A stretch of 64,000 nucleotides of DNA, taken from NCBI GenBank assembly GCA_020632655.1, contig JACKFD010000002.1:1-64000 (forward strand). The letters run 5' to 3'. Both the position numbers and the translations under genes were made by a program. This DNA comes from Spirochaetaceae bacterium (GTDB lineage: Bacteria > Myxococcota_A > UBA9160 > UBA4427). This document shows, piece by piece, positions 50,896-59,271 of this stretch (its first letter is position 1; every line of letters starts with the position of its first letter). The notes under the pieces were generated by a model. It saw only the letters and a list, made by a program, of their open reading frames with translations, did no database searches and was not told where the DNA came from.

Positions 50896-51303
50896 GTGTC
50901 TGTGCAGGATCATGGCAGCCAGCCACCTCCGAATGTCGTATACCGAGCGCTTCGGGAGGATGAAAGCCCGTTGCTGGGGCTTTGGCCGAGAAACCCGATG
51001 AAGGACATGAATGTCGCGGACTTTGTTCGAATCGGATCACGACTCAAAGAAGGCGGTCCCTACATTGCCACGAGTCGGAGCTATGCAACAGTTCAGCGCA
51101 AGTACGCGAGTGAGCGCGGGGGCCCTGTTGTGGCTATCGATCTGAGAAAGATTCACGGCACATACATTGACTTGAGCGTAGAGGCCGTGCGAAACGTGCA
51201 TATCAAGCCCTCCGATCCCGCATGGTATTTTGCGCGCGCAGATGAGGAAGTGCTGATCGTCGGGTACGTTCCTCCCACCGCAATCGTCATCGTCGGACCC
51301 TAG
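50896..51303 (+). CDS. RHS-fragment C-terminal toxin domain, ART-like
   Basis: The frame is open from 50662, right after the DUF2339 stop; from ~50690 it encodes RHS YD-repeat sequence ('WTHDSLNRLTTVEHRRSDL'), without a start codon before GTG 50896. Downstream the protein leaves RHS sequence and becomes a compact domain with 'VYRALREDESPLLG', 'YIATSRSYATVQRKYA' and 'VVAIDLRKIHGTYIDLS'. This arrangement (R, then S/T-rich strand, then later acidic) resembles ADP-ribosyltransferase-like RHS toxins, but I am not certain. Base composition is lower in GC than its neighbours, indicating transfer. An immunity gene follows. Confidence 0.65.
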   Translation: MSVQDHGSQPPPNVVYRALREDESPLLGLWPRNPMKDMNVADFVRIGSRLKEGGPYIATSRSYATVQRKYASERGGPVVAIDLRKIHGTYIDLSVEAVRNVHIKPSDPAWYFARADEEVLIVGYVPPTAIVIVGP

Positions 51304-51334
51304 AAATCCACAATGCGATATGGAGACTGTGGGG

Positions 51335-51637
51335 ATGTCACCCGAAGAGCGACGAACCCTAGAGGCCCTGGAGAGTGCGTTTCGAGAGCTTATTGTTCCC
51401 GTTCGCTCAGGATTTGACGTAGATGAGACCCGGCTTCGTGACGTGTTGGCCGAACTTTCCGCTTTCAACGAAGTTTGGGCGGGGAAACAGCTTGTTCCAA
51501 AGTCGCTCGCGTTATGGATGCTTACCGCAGTTACCGTGCTCAGTGACGTCGTTGAGCACCAAGGAACTAGGGCGGCGGTTGGCGCGGAGCGTGCGATGTC
51601 GGAGTTGCTTCCCGCAATCAGCGCCGTCCTGATTTAG
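51335..51637 (+). CDS. probable immunity protein
   Basis: A 100-residue mainly helical protein ('ALESAFRELIVPVRSGFDVD', 'ALWMLTAVTVLSDVVEHQG') with no known family recognised. It lies 32 bases after the ART-like RHS C-terminus and before the next RHS fragment, the usual place of an immunity gene. Start Met at 51335 has a GGAG upstream; the Met at 51320 is an alternative. Lower GC than the surroundings. Confidence 0.6.
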   Translation: MSPEERRTLEALESAFRELIVPVRSGFDVDETRLRDVLAELSAFNEVWAGKQLVPKSLALWMLTAVTVLSDVVEHQGTRAAVGAERAMSELLPAISAVLI

Positions 51638-51656
51638 GCGAAGCCTGCGGCATCTT

Positions 51657-51726
51657 CCGCAGCGATCTCACGGTCCTGGCCCGGTACCAGTACAGCCTCG
51701 ACAACGTGGGCAACCGGCTCACGGTC
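51657..51726 (+). repeat. RHS junction repeat, right copy
   Basis: Second copy of the 70-base RHS segment at 50781-50850. It begins the RHS sequence of the next module. Confidence 0.85.
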
Positions 51727-53286
51727 CAGGACCACACGGGCCGTCTCACGTCCTATACCTACGACCCGCTCCACAGGCTGACGCAGGAGTCGAGCACGGG
51801 CGGTCTGCTCGCGGCGCGGACGATCGACCACGCCTACGACGCCGCCGGCAACCGGACGCTCGAGACGATCGACGGGGTCCCGGTCTCGGCGAGCTTCGAC
51901 GCGAACGATCGGATCACGAGCCAGGGCTCGGTCACGTACAGCTACGACGACGACGGGAACACGCTCCAGAAGTCGGGTCCGTCTGGCACGACGGACTACA
52001 CGTACGACGAGCTGAACCGGCTCGTCGCGATCGACGGCCCCGGCGTCACGTCGAGCTACGCCTACGACCCCGACGGCCAGCGGATCGAGTCGGTCGAGAA
52101 CGGCGTGACGACGCGGTACCTGATCGACGCGAATCGGCCGTACGCGCAGGTGATCGAGGAGCGGGACGGTCTGGGCTCGCTCGAGGCGCACCTCATCTGG
52201 GGCCAGGGGCTGATCAGCCAGGTCCGGGGCGGGAGCCGCTCGTTCTACCACGCGGATGGGCACGGGAGCGTTCGGGCGCTGACGGATGCGTCGCAGGTCG
52301 TGACGGACACGTACGACTACGACGCGTACGGAGGGCTGCTCGGCCAGACGGGTTCGACGCCGAACGCGCATCGGTATGCGGGGGAGCAGTTCGTCGAGGG
52401 GCTGGGCGGGTACTACCTGCGGGCGCGGCATTACGAGCCGGGGAAGGGGAGGTTCCTGACGAGGGATGAGTTCGAGGGGATTCAGCGGATTCCGATCTCG
52501 CTGAACGCATTCCTGTATGCGAATGCGAATCCCGTGATGGGGATCGACCCGAGCGGGCGCGTCACCTTTACCGAGACGCAATCCGTTGGCGTGATTCTGT
52601 TCAACTTGGTGACTCTGACGCGTGCGAGTGTTTCGGGACTGATCAGCGGCGGAATCAACGCCGTCGACACTGCCCTGGGCGGCGGTTCGGCGGGTGATGT
52701 GGCCAGATCGGCAGCGTACGGATTCGCATTCGGAGCAGTCGCCGGTGTGCTTCTTCCGAAGGTTCCCATCTCTGGTACAGCATTGAGCGTGCTTGGAATT
52801 GGAGGAGGGGTGCTCGCCGCGAGTGGCGTATATGATTCCCTCTCGGCCGGTCGCTATAGCCAAGCCGCAGCGGGGCGTGACGGGCCGATCTGGTCTATTT
52901 GCGGCGAAACGTGTACTGCTAGCAGTCGGCTGACCATCGGCGCCGGCCGTTATAGCGCCAGTGAGCTCCGCGCGGCAAAGTACATTGCGGCTTTGGGCAA
53001 GAGGGTTCGGCTGCGGCAACCCGGCAGAAATCGCGCCCCTGACGGAGACACCTCTGATCTAGTTGTGGATGATGTGAACTGGGACGTGCTGACGCCGGTT
53101 ACAGATCGCGCCGAAAGTGTCGTCCAAGGAATCGTAAAGAAGGCAAGTCAGGCTAGAGGTGTCGTGGTTGACCTGAGTGAATCTCGAGTGTCGCTCGACA
53201 GTGCGCAGGACATTCTCGACGGAGTGAGAGCACTCGCGCCGAGCCTCAAAGTCCAGATTCTTCCCTTCTCTCGACCCGCAAACTGA
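51706..53286 (+). CDS. RHS core fragment with CdiA-CT-like nuclease C-terminus
   Basis: A 526-residue frame beginning at GTG 51706, while RHS homology starts upstream at 51657. It has YD repeats ('YDPLHRLTQESS', 'YTYDELNRL') and the conserved RHS C-terminal landmark 'YYLRARHYEPGKGRFLTRDEFEG'. After a hydrophobic/Gly region the last ~110 residues ('SELRAAKYIAALGKRVRL', 'SDLVVDDVNWDVLTPVTDRAE', 'ARGVVVDLSESRV') resemble CdiA-type C-terminal tRNase domains. The N-terminal half of the RHS protein is missing, so this is a displaced or orphan C-terminal module. Toxin part is AT-richer. A putative immunity gene follows. Confidence 0.75.
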   Translation: MGNRLTVQDHTGRLTSYTYDPLHRLTQESSTGGLLAARTIDHAYDAAGNRTLETIDGVPVSASFDANDRITSQGSVTYSYDDDGNTLQKSGPSGTTDYTYDELNRLVAIDGPGVTSSYAYDPDGQRIESVENGVTTRYLIDANRPYAQVIEERDGLGSLEAHLIWGQGLISQVRGGSRSFYHADGHGSVRALTDASQVVTDTYDYDAYGGLLGQTGSTPNAHRYAGEQFVEGLGGYYLRARHYEPGKGRFLTRDEFEGIQRIPISLNAFLYANANPVMGIDPSGRVTFTETQSVGVILFNLVTLTRASVSGLISGGINAVDTALGGGSAGDVARSAAYGFAFGAVAGVLLPKVPISGTALSVLGIGGGVLAASGVYDSLSAGRYSQAAAGRDGPIWSICGETCTASSRLTIGAGRYSASELRAAKYIAALGKRVRLRQPGRNRAPDGDTSDLVVDDVNWDVLTPVTDRAESVVQGIVKKASQARGVVVDLSESRVSLDSAQDILDGVRALAPSLKVQILPFSRPAN

Positions 53287-53333
53287 TTGCTGCCTCGCTC
53301 AGGCGCGACCTGGGAATTGTCTCGGAGGGAATT

Positions 53334-53744
53334 GTGAAGCTCAAATGCTCTTGCGGAAACGTGATCGTTGATCAGAGCGATCATCTCTCCTACAAGGCGC
53401 ACTTCGTGTCAGACACGACGTACGAACAGATGTGGCGGGAGATCGACGCGCTGGTCGAACGACTGGTTTCGGTTGTATCTACTGGGCAGGGACTGAGTGA
53501 TTGGAAGGAATCCCTGTTTGGCGATCGTGTCGTCAGTTCCACAGACTCGCCAGGCAGAACCTTTCGACTGGGCCTGATGTCCATCGCGAACAGCTACAGT
53601 CGCGAGCTATATGAATGCGAGGCGTGCGGAATGCTCTGGGCGCCGACGGCGGATCGATGGCACCCCTATTCGTCCGACGGCGGCTACAAGTCGATCCTGA
53701 ATTGGTCGCCAAGGGCGTGCCCGCCGGGTCACAGCGGCGAATAG
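53334..53744 (+). CDS. small zinc-ribbon-like protein, probable immunity protein
   Basis: A 136-residue protein with a GTG start at 53334 and GGAGG five bases before it. Cysteine pairs 'KCSCGN' near the N-terminus and 'ECEACGM' later suggest a zinc ribbon. It is directly downstream of the RHS toxin domain, and small Cys-pair proteins of this type are often encoded as immunity proteins for RHS or WapA toxins; this is from memory. No enzymatic motif. Confidence 0.6.
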   Translation: MKLKCSCGNVIVDQSDHLSYKAHFVSDTTYEQMWREIDALVERLVSVVSTGQGLSDWKESLFGDRVVSSTDSPGRTFRLGLMSIANSYSRELYECEACGMLWAPTADRWHPYSSDGGYKSILNWSPRACPPGHSGE

Positions 53745-53770
53745 GGCGCTTCGGGAACTCGTTCTCCAAG

Positions 53771-54376
53771 GTGTCTTCATTGTCACAAGACTTCGTTGAC
53801 CTGAACGAGTTGGCGGAGAGCATCAGGGCCAACGTGCGCCGCGGCGACCTCGATCAAGTCATGTCGGACTTGAATGAGATGACACGGTCCGTCACGGCGA
53901 TGGTCGAATTCGCCATGTCTGTCGAGGGCGCGCCTGTCGTACCGGCTTCGCTCGTCGCCGAGACCGTATTCGGTCTCCTCCAGAAGGTTCACGAGGCAGT
54001 GGTCAGGCAGAGTCGCGAAGCCGCGGGTCGCAACTCCAATGATGCGGCGATTCTTGCCATGTCGGTGATGGGTTGGCCCGTCGACGAGGAGCTAGTCGAG
54101 AGGGTGCGTGACCAGCTCGCAGAGGGCGGGCCGTGGCGCGTCCTCGCGGCGACCAAGCTGAAGGCGATTGGACATCCTCGATTCGCCGACGATCTAGCAA
54201 GGGCGCTTCTGCGAGAGCGGGAATTCGAGCCCGCATATTCCATGTTGGCGTTGTTCGTCGAGGGCACCGATCGTCACCCGGATGACGCGGCGGCGCATGT
54301 GCTTTCGCTCGCACGGGATTCGATGGATCGCGATGCTGTTTCACGCCTGCTTGCGGCCAACGCCGGTCGAAAATAG
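53771..54376 (+). CDS. hypothetical protein in the RHS locus
   Basis: A 201-residue helical protein, ('FVDLNELAESIRANVRRGDL', 'MGWPVDEELVERVRDQL', 'SRLLAANAGRK') with HEAT-like spacing of helices; unrecognised. The GTG at 53771 is the plausible start because the frame before it overlaps the previous gene. It could be a second immunity protein. Lower GC than its neighbours. Confidence 0.55.
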   Translation: MSSLSQDFVDLNELAESIRANVRRGDLDQVMSDLNEMTRSVTAMVEFAMSVEGAPVVPASLVAETVFGLLQKVHEAVVRQSREAAGRNSNDAAILAMSVMGWPVDEELVERVRDQLAEGGPWRVLAATKLKAIGHPRFADDLARALLREREFEPAYSMLALFVEGTDRHPDDAAAHVLSLARDSMDRDAVSRLLAANAGRK

Positions 54377-54503
54377 GTTGAATCGTCAAATTCGACCGGC
54401 TTCCTCCGCGCTATCCCTGAGTCGAGCACGTGCGGACGGATGCGGGCGAAGCTGAGCGAGGTGAAGATCGCACCGCCCCGACGTCCGCACGCTACCGAAC
54501 GGC

Positions 54504-55304
54504 GTGACGACGGACTGGGACTACGACGTGCGGGACCGGGTGGTCGCGATCACGCATCGGGATGCGGTCGGAACGGTCCTGTCGAGCCGGACCTACACGC
54601 GGTCGCTCTCGGGCGAGCCGACGGTCATCACGAACGAGGATGGGAGCCGGGTCGAGATCGACTACGACGCGGCCTGGCGGATCGACGCGGAGCGCTACTA
54701 CGACTCGGGCGGGACGCTCGTCGAGACGATCGACTACGGCTACGACCTGGACGGGAACCGCACGAGCCGGGTGACGAACGCGGGAGCCGAGACCTACGCG
54801 CACGTCGTCGGGTACAAGCTGGACAGCGTGACGGGTGGCGCGGCGGCGGGCTCGTTCGGCTACGACGGAGCGGGTCGGGTGACGAGCCTCACCCGGTCGG
54901 CGACGAACCTGTCGATCACGTACGACTCGGACGACCAGATCCTGAGTGCATCGGACTCGGTATCGGAGGAGTCCGCGACGTACAGCTACGACGGGATGGA
55001 TCGTCGCGTCGGGGCGAGCGACTCGGCGGGGTCGCGGGAGTATCTGGTGGCGCCGAACTTCGGGTCGGAGCTGGAGAGTCCGCAGGCCGTCCTCGATGCC
55101 GCAACCGGCCATCTCGCCTCGACGTTCGTCTACGCAGGCGAGCACGCCGTGATGCGAATCGATGTCGCCGGAAACCCGGTCTACTACCTGCGGGATGCGA
55201 TGGGGAGCGTGATCGGGCTGGCGGATGGGACGGGCGTCGAGGTGGCGGCGTTCGAGTATGACGCGTTCGGGAACGAGCGGAGCGTGAGCGGGGCGCTCGT
55301 CTGA
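54504..55304 (+). CDS. RHS YD-repeat fragment, truncated
   Basis: A 266-residue RHS fragment with several YD repeats ('YDVRDRVVAITHRDAVG', 'YGYDLDGNRTSRVT', 'YSYDGMDRRVGASDSAGS') and ends at 'DAFGNERSVSGALV' without the usual 'YYLRARYY' conclusion or a toxin domain. RHS sequence begins near 54490 with no start before the GTG at 54504. It is a remnant left by rearrangement of the locus. Confidence 0.7.
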   Translation: MTTDWDYDVRDRVVAITHRDAVGTVLSSRTYTRSLSGEPTVITNEDGSRVEIDYDAAWRIDAERYYDSGGTLVETIDYGYDLDGNRTSRVTNAGAETYAHVVGYKLDSVTGGAAAGSFGYDGAGRVTSLTRSATNLSITYDSDDQILSASDSVSEESATYSYDGMDRRVGASDSAGSREYLVAPNFGSELESPQAVLDAATGHLASTFVYAGEHAVMRIDVAGNPVYYLRDAMGSVIGLADGTGVEVAAFEYDAFGNERSVSGALV

Positions 55305-55431
55305 ACGGCTGCTGGCATCCGACTTGCACAAGCGGTCGGCGTGGGAGGCCGACACGTCCTCCGCCTCCCCGATCCCCCGACCGGCCGCATAGAGCGCCGG
55401 CTCCGTGAGCCAGGACGAATCGAGGGCGAAC

Positions 55432-56127
55432 ATGACACCTTCGTCTCGCACCCGACGGGTCCCGATCGACGAATCCGGATCCGACCGAACAGAGAACCGA
55501 AACGACGCACGGGATCCGACTCCGGCGCAGCAGGCCGCCGACGCCGCGATCGAAGCGCGGATCATCGCGATCGAAGACCGATCGGCCGAAGCGGCCCGGC
55601 GCCGGCCCCTTCCCTATCTCGGCGAAGCGATTCCGATCGGTCTGATCGGAGCCGCAGCCGTCGCCGTCTACATCCTCGTCGTCGACGCGCTGGCCGGGTC
55701 GCCTCTCGGGACGCCGAATGCGCTCGGCGCATCCCTGATCCTCGGCGAGCCGTTCGCCCTCGATGCGGCGATCCGACCCGGGCTCGTCTTCGGCTATACG
55801 CTGCTGCACGGATTCGCCTTCATCGCGATCGCAGCCGGTGCCGTCTCGAGCGAGAGCGTCCTGGCAGAGCGCGGCATGTCCCTCGCCCTGCGAGCCGTAT
55901 CGAGCGCCGTGGGGCTCGTGGTCGGCCTGACTGCACTCTTCTCCTGCCTGATGCTGCTGGCCGGTCAATCGCCAGGCGGAGGTCTCGGCTTCGAGCGGAT
56001 CCTCGCGGCCAACACGATCGCGGCCCTGACGATGACCCTCGCCCTCGTCGTCCGAGACGAGTCGCGCACCCGGAAGGTGGAGATCGCCCGGGTGGCCAGC
56101 GGTCGGCGGATCCTGAAGCCGGAGTGA
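55432..56127 (+). CDS. integral membrane protein, unknown family
   Basis: 231 residues with a polar N-terminus and about four hydrophobic segments ('AIPIGLIGAAAVAVYILVV', 'HGFAFIAIAAGAVS', 'AVGLVVGLTALFSCLMLLAG', 'ILAANTIAALTMTLALVV'). No domain recognised. The ATG at 55432 has GAGGGCG six bases upstream; GTG at 55405 is an alternative. Isolated between the RHS remnant and a convergent gene. Confidence 0.78.
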   Translation: MTPSSRTRRVPIDESGSDRTENRNDARDPTPAQQAADAAIEARIIAIEDRSAEAARRRPLPYLGEAIPIGLIGAAAVAVYILVVDALAGSPLGTPNALGASLILGEPFALDAAIRPGLVFGYTLLHGFAFIAIAAGAVSSESVLAERGMSLALRAVSSAVGLVVGLTALFSCLMLLAGQSPGGGLGFERILAANTIAALTMTLALVVRDESRTRKVEIARVASGRRILKPE

Positions 56128-56276
56128 TCGGCATCGACACGCGCGGGTGACGATCGCATGAGGGTGGCCCGCGTCTCGGCGGAATGTCCCCGAGGACGAT
56201 CAGGCAGGGAGTGCCCTTTGTAGAAACTGCGATCGTCGCCGCCCCCGGGCCGCCCGCGAGCTTCGCGCGTCACGCG

Positions 56277-56972
56277 TCACCACAGCTCTCGGCCGAGGAC
56301 CTGGAGCGGCGCCACGTGGTGCTCGGGCGGGCGCTCGTCGGGCCATCCGGACAGGCCGGTCCGCTCGAGCGGACTTCGCAGCGGCGGCGGGTCCGAGGTC
56401 TCCCGTCCGAGCTTCCACAGGCCCTCTTCCTGTCGCGTCAGCAGGACCATCTCCGAAGGGAAGGGGCGGTCTGTCGGAAGCGGGGCGACGAGCAGCGCAG
56501 CGAGGGTCCGGATCACGGAGCGATGGCTGACCACGAGGACCGATGCGTAGGGCTCGTCGAAGGCGCGTTCGAGGAATCGGGTAATCCGGGCCGCGTGGGC
56601 TTCGAAAGGTTCCGCGCCCGGGACCTCGAAGGCGGGATCGCCGGTGCTCCACTTCGCAAAGGCGTCGGGCTCCTCCGCTTCGAGTGCGCTCGCCGTGCGG
56701 CCCTCCCAGGGCCCGAGATCCCGGGGTCGCAGGTCGTCGTCGAGGACGATCGAATGTTCCGGAGCGAGGATCTCCGCCGTCTCGCGCGCCCGCCGGGCGG
56801 GGCTCGAAACGACGATCTCCGCCCACTCCCAGAAATGGGTCATGACTTCGACCTGGCGACGGCCCTCCGGAGAGAGCGGTGCGTCCGGTGGGGGCTGAAC
56901 GAGGTCGGCGTCCCGATCGGACGTCGTCAGCCCGGCGCGGATCATGGGCAGCCGGCGGAGGCGGTTGCTCAT
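56277..56972 (-). CDS. histidine-phosphatase (PGM) family homologue with degenerate RHG motif
   Basis: A 231-residue phosphoglycerate-mutase-fold protein. Typical features: 'PLSPEGRRQVEV', 'IVVSSPARRARETAEIL', 'LRPRDLGPWEG' and 'VLVVSHRSVIRTLAALLV'. The N-terminal catalytic motif, normally R-H-G, reads 'IRAGLTT': the phosphate-accepting His is Ala, so phosphatase activity by the usual mechanism is unlikely. Start at 56972 places the motif at residue ~13, as in the family; an ATG at 57053 with better Shine-Dalgarno gives a longer protein. Function unknown. Confidence 0.82.
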   Translation of the reverse strand: MSNRLRRLPMIRAGLTTSDRDADLVQPPPDAPLSPEGRRQVEVMTHFWEWAEIVVSSPARRARETAEILAPEHSIVLDDDLRPRDLGPWEGRTASALEAEEPDAFAKWSTGDPAFEVPGAEPFEAHAARITRFLERAFDEPYASVLVVSHRSVIRTLAALLVAPLPTDRPFPSEMVLLTRQEEGLWKLGRETSDPPPLRSPLERTGLSGWPDERPPEHHVAPLQVLGRELW

Positions 56973-57222
56973 TCGACGGAATCCCTCGATGCGCGCCGTC
57001 TCGCACGAGGGCGGTCGCGGCAGGGGCTCCATTCGAGATCGTTCGTTGCTCATCGTGATTCTCCGGTGCGGGCGTCCGGACTCGCCCGTCGACTGTGTCG
57101 CGCCGGTCGATCCACACCGGCACGTGGCTTGCTTTCTCCGAGTGGATGTCGAGTGCATGACGCGTGCCACTCGCTGGGCCGTCGGGCGATCGGCGGGAAA
57201 GGAACCGGTAGGGAGGAATCGA

Positions 57223-57690
57223 ATGTCCACGCCGAGGACCAGGGCCACATTCCTCGATGTCGCGCAGATCGTCGAGCGCTCGCGCTGCTACGCGGGGCGC
57301 GCCCACGCGCTTCTCATGCAAGCCCGGCGAGCGAAAGACCTCGACGACCGGTCTCGGAGCTTTCTGGATCTCGTGGAGGCGCAGCGAGTCGAGCTCGAGC
57401 GCGCGATCGATCGAGCCGTCACTCAGACGCCCGCGCGCGTCGTCGAGACCGGGGAGCAGTACTCGGTCGACCCCTGGGAGGTCGATCCCGCACTGCCCCG
57501 CAGCACCTCGATCGAAGACGTGACACGGTGGATCATCGAGATCGACGAACGCCTGCTCGCGACCTATCGGGCCTTGGCGGAGCGGAGCGAGAGCGAGGAG
57601 GTGAGTGAGTTCTTCCAGGGACTGGCCGAGCTCGTGCGGGCCTTCGATCGGAGACTCGCCCGGGAGTCGCAGGACGCCTACGACGTTTGA
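57223..57690 (+). CDS. helical hypothetical protein (ferritin-like appearance)
   Basis: 155 residues, four long amphipathic helices ('FLDVAQIVERSRCYAGRAHALL', 'SFLDLVEAQRVELERAIDRAV', 'IEDVTRWIIEIDERLLATYRAL', 'FFQGLAELVRAFDRRLARE'), the outline of a four-helix bundle as in ferritin-like or DUF2383-like proteins. Metal-binding ExxH pairs are not present. ATG 57223 has GGAGG six bases upstream. Role unknown. Confidence 0.75.
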   Translation: MSTPRTRATFLDVAQIVERSRCYAGRAHALLMQARRAKDLDDRSRSFLDLVEAQRVELERAIDRAVTQTPARVVETGEQYSVDPWEVDPALPRSTSIEDVTRWIIEIDERLLATYRALAERSESEEVSEFFQGLAELVRAFDRRLARESQDAYDV

Positions 57691-57804
57691 TGTACGTGGC
57701 ATCCGTCGCCGTTCGCGCGTTGGCACGTCTCCTGCTTTGTCTACGCGGAGAAGCGAACGACGAGATGGGGAGCGGGTTCGCTCGTTCCCGGGAGGATGAA
57801 AGGC

Positions 57805-58206
57805 ATGACGACGACTGGATCCCTGCGCGAGCCGAGCCGCCGGCACGAGCGTCTCGACGAAGAGTGGTTCCATCTCTTCGCCCTCGACTCGATCGTGGCC
57901 GAGCTTCGAACGGAATCGAGCTATCGAAGCCGCGGGCGGGCCGGCGTCACGCTGCTCAAGACGAAGCAGCTCCGCGTCGTCCTCGAGGCCGCGCGGCAGG
58001 AAGCCCGGATCGAAGAACACACGATCGAGGGCCCCGCTTTCGTCCAGGTTCTCGAGGGCTCGTTGCGGCTCGCGTCGGGGGACGAGACGCGCATTGCGCA
58101 TGCTGGCGAGATGGTCTCCATCCCACACGACCAGCCGCGCGAGATGCGTGCCGAGCAGGACTCCGCCTTCCTGTGGGCGCTCTCGTTGGAGCCGTCGTCT
58201 ACGTGA
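57805..58206 (+). CDS. cupin-domain protein
   Basis: 133 residues with a single-cupin double-stranded beta-helix: 'LRVVLEAARQEARIEEHTIEG', 'VLEGSLRLASGDETRI' and 'GEMVSIPHDQPREMRA'. Metal ligands of classical cupins are partly present (His in 'EEHT', 'IPHD'). ATG 57805 has GGAGG nine bases upstream, and an ATG at 57796 right at that site is unlikely. Ligand unknown. Confidence 0.85.
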   Translation: MTTTGSLREPSRRHERLDEEWFHLFALDSIVAELRTESSYRSRGRAGVTLLKTKQLRVVLEAARQEARIEEHTIEGPAFVQVLEGSLRLASGDETRIAHAGEMVSIPHDQPREMRAEQDSAFLWALSLEPSST

Positions 58207-58488
58207 TGGTCCCCCAGCCCTGCCGGGTGGATCTCCCCGCCGATCCCGACACTCTCTCGTGTGATACGCTGCCCGCCACGGCCACGGTTCGCGATCGGTT
58301 CCCGGATCCGTCGACGAACGAGCCACCGCACCCGCTGCGGCGACTTGCGAGGAGGCCCCATAGAAGGCGATTCGAAGACCACATGAATCGAGGTCTGCAC
58401 CGCCGTGCCTGCCGGGGTCTCTTCGAGGTCCGGTGACGCCACGATCGTGAACCCCGGTGCGGGCCCGCTGAAGACGGAGGTGTCGGTC

Positions 58489-59172
58489 ATGCGAATGCGC
58501 ACGATCGCGGTCCCGATCGGTTCGATCCTGCTGGTCTCGTCGTTCCTGGGGTGTGCTTCGAGTGGGGGCGTGGGGGATACGACGGCTGCGCTCGTCGACC
58601 TCGACGAGGGTCTCGTGCTCCGGCCCGTGGCGTTGCCGGGGCGTCTCTACGTCCGCCCGGATCATGCGATCGGGACCTACGATCGCTTCCTGATACCGGA
58701 GTCGACCATCGCCTACCAGGACCACTCCCTGCGCCTGCCCGAAGAGGCGGAGATCGTCTATCTGGCGATGCTCGAACAGTCGCTGCTCGATGCGGTGCGC
58801 GACGCGTCGATCGAGGTCACGAAGGTGCCCGGCGAGTGCACGCTCCAGGTGCAGATGCGGCTCGAGGACGTGAAGCTCACGAAGAGCGTGCGGGACGAGG
58901 ACTCGATGACGCTCGTGCTGGAGCTGCGGGATACGCTGAGCGGGAGTCCGCTGCTGCGCTACGAGACGGAGTACCCGGTCCCGAGTCCCGACGAGGACGA
59001 CTCGCTGGGGGAGCAGGTCAGCGCGACCTTCGATCGCATGGTCGCCGAGATGGAGGTGAGCGGCGCCCTTCGCGGAGCGGGCCTCGGGGCGTCGACCTCG
59101 CGTCCCCCGTGCGAGGGCGTGCTCGCGCAACGCGGACAACGACCGATCCTGCCGGCCGTTTCGGCGGAGTGA
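58489..59172 (+). CDS. DUF3313-like lipoprotein
   Basis: 227 residues with an N-terminal lipoprotein signal ending at lipobox 'SFLGC'. The mature part contains 'YVRPDHAIGTYDRFLIPESTIAYQD' and a C-terminal helix/strand region around 'VTKVPGECTLQVQMRLEDVKL', resembling the DUF3313 family of outer-membrane lipoproteins. ATG 58489 has GGAGGTG eight bases upstream. Function unknown. The ~280 bases before it show no gene. Confidence 0.82.
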   Translation: MRMRTIAVPIGSILLVSSFLGCASSGGVGDTTAALVDLDEGLVLRPVALPGRLYVRPDHAIGTYDRFLIPESTIAYQDHSLRLPEEAEIVYLAMLEQSLLDAVRDASIEVTKVPGECTLQVQMRLEDVKLTKSVRDEDSMTLVLELRDTLSGSPLLRYETEYPVPSPDEDDSLGEQVSATFDRMVAEMEVSGALRGAGLGASTSRPPCEGVLAQRGQRPILPAVSAE

Positions 59173-59271
59173 GCATCGCCAGCCTCCGCCGACCCGGGTA
59201 TGGTCGGCCCGCGCGCGGCGTGCGCGTGGGGTGTCGCGTCCTGCGGCCTCCGAATCCGGGGAGAGCGGAAC

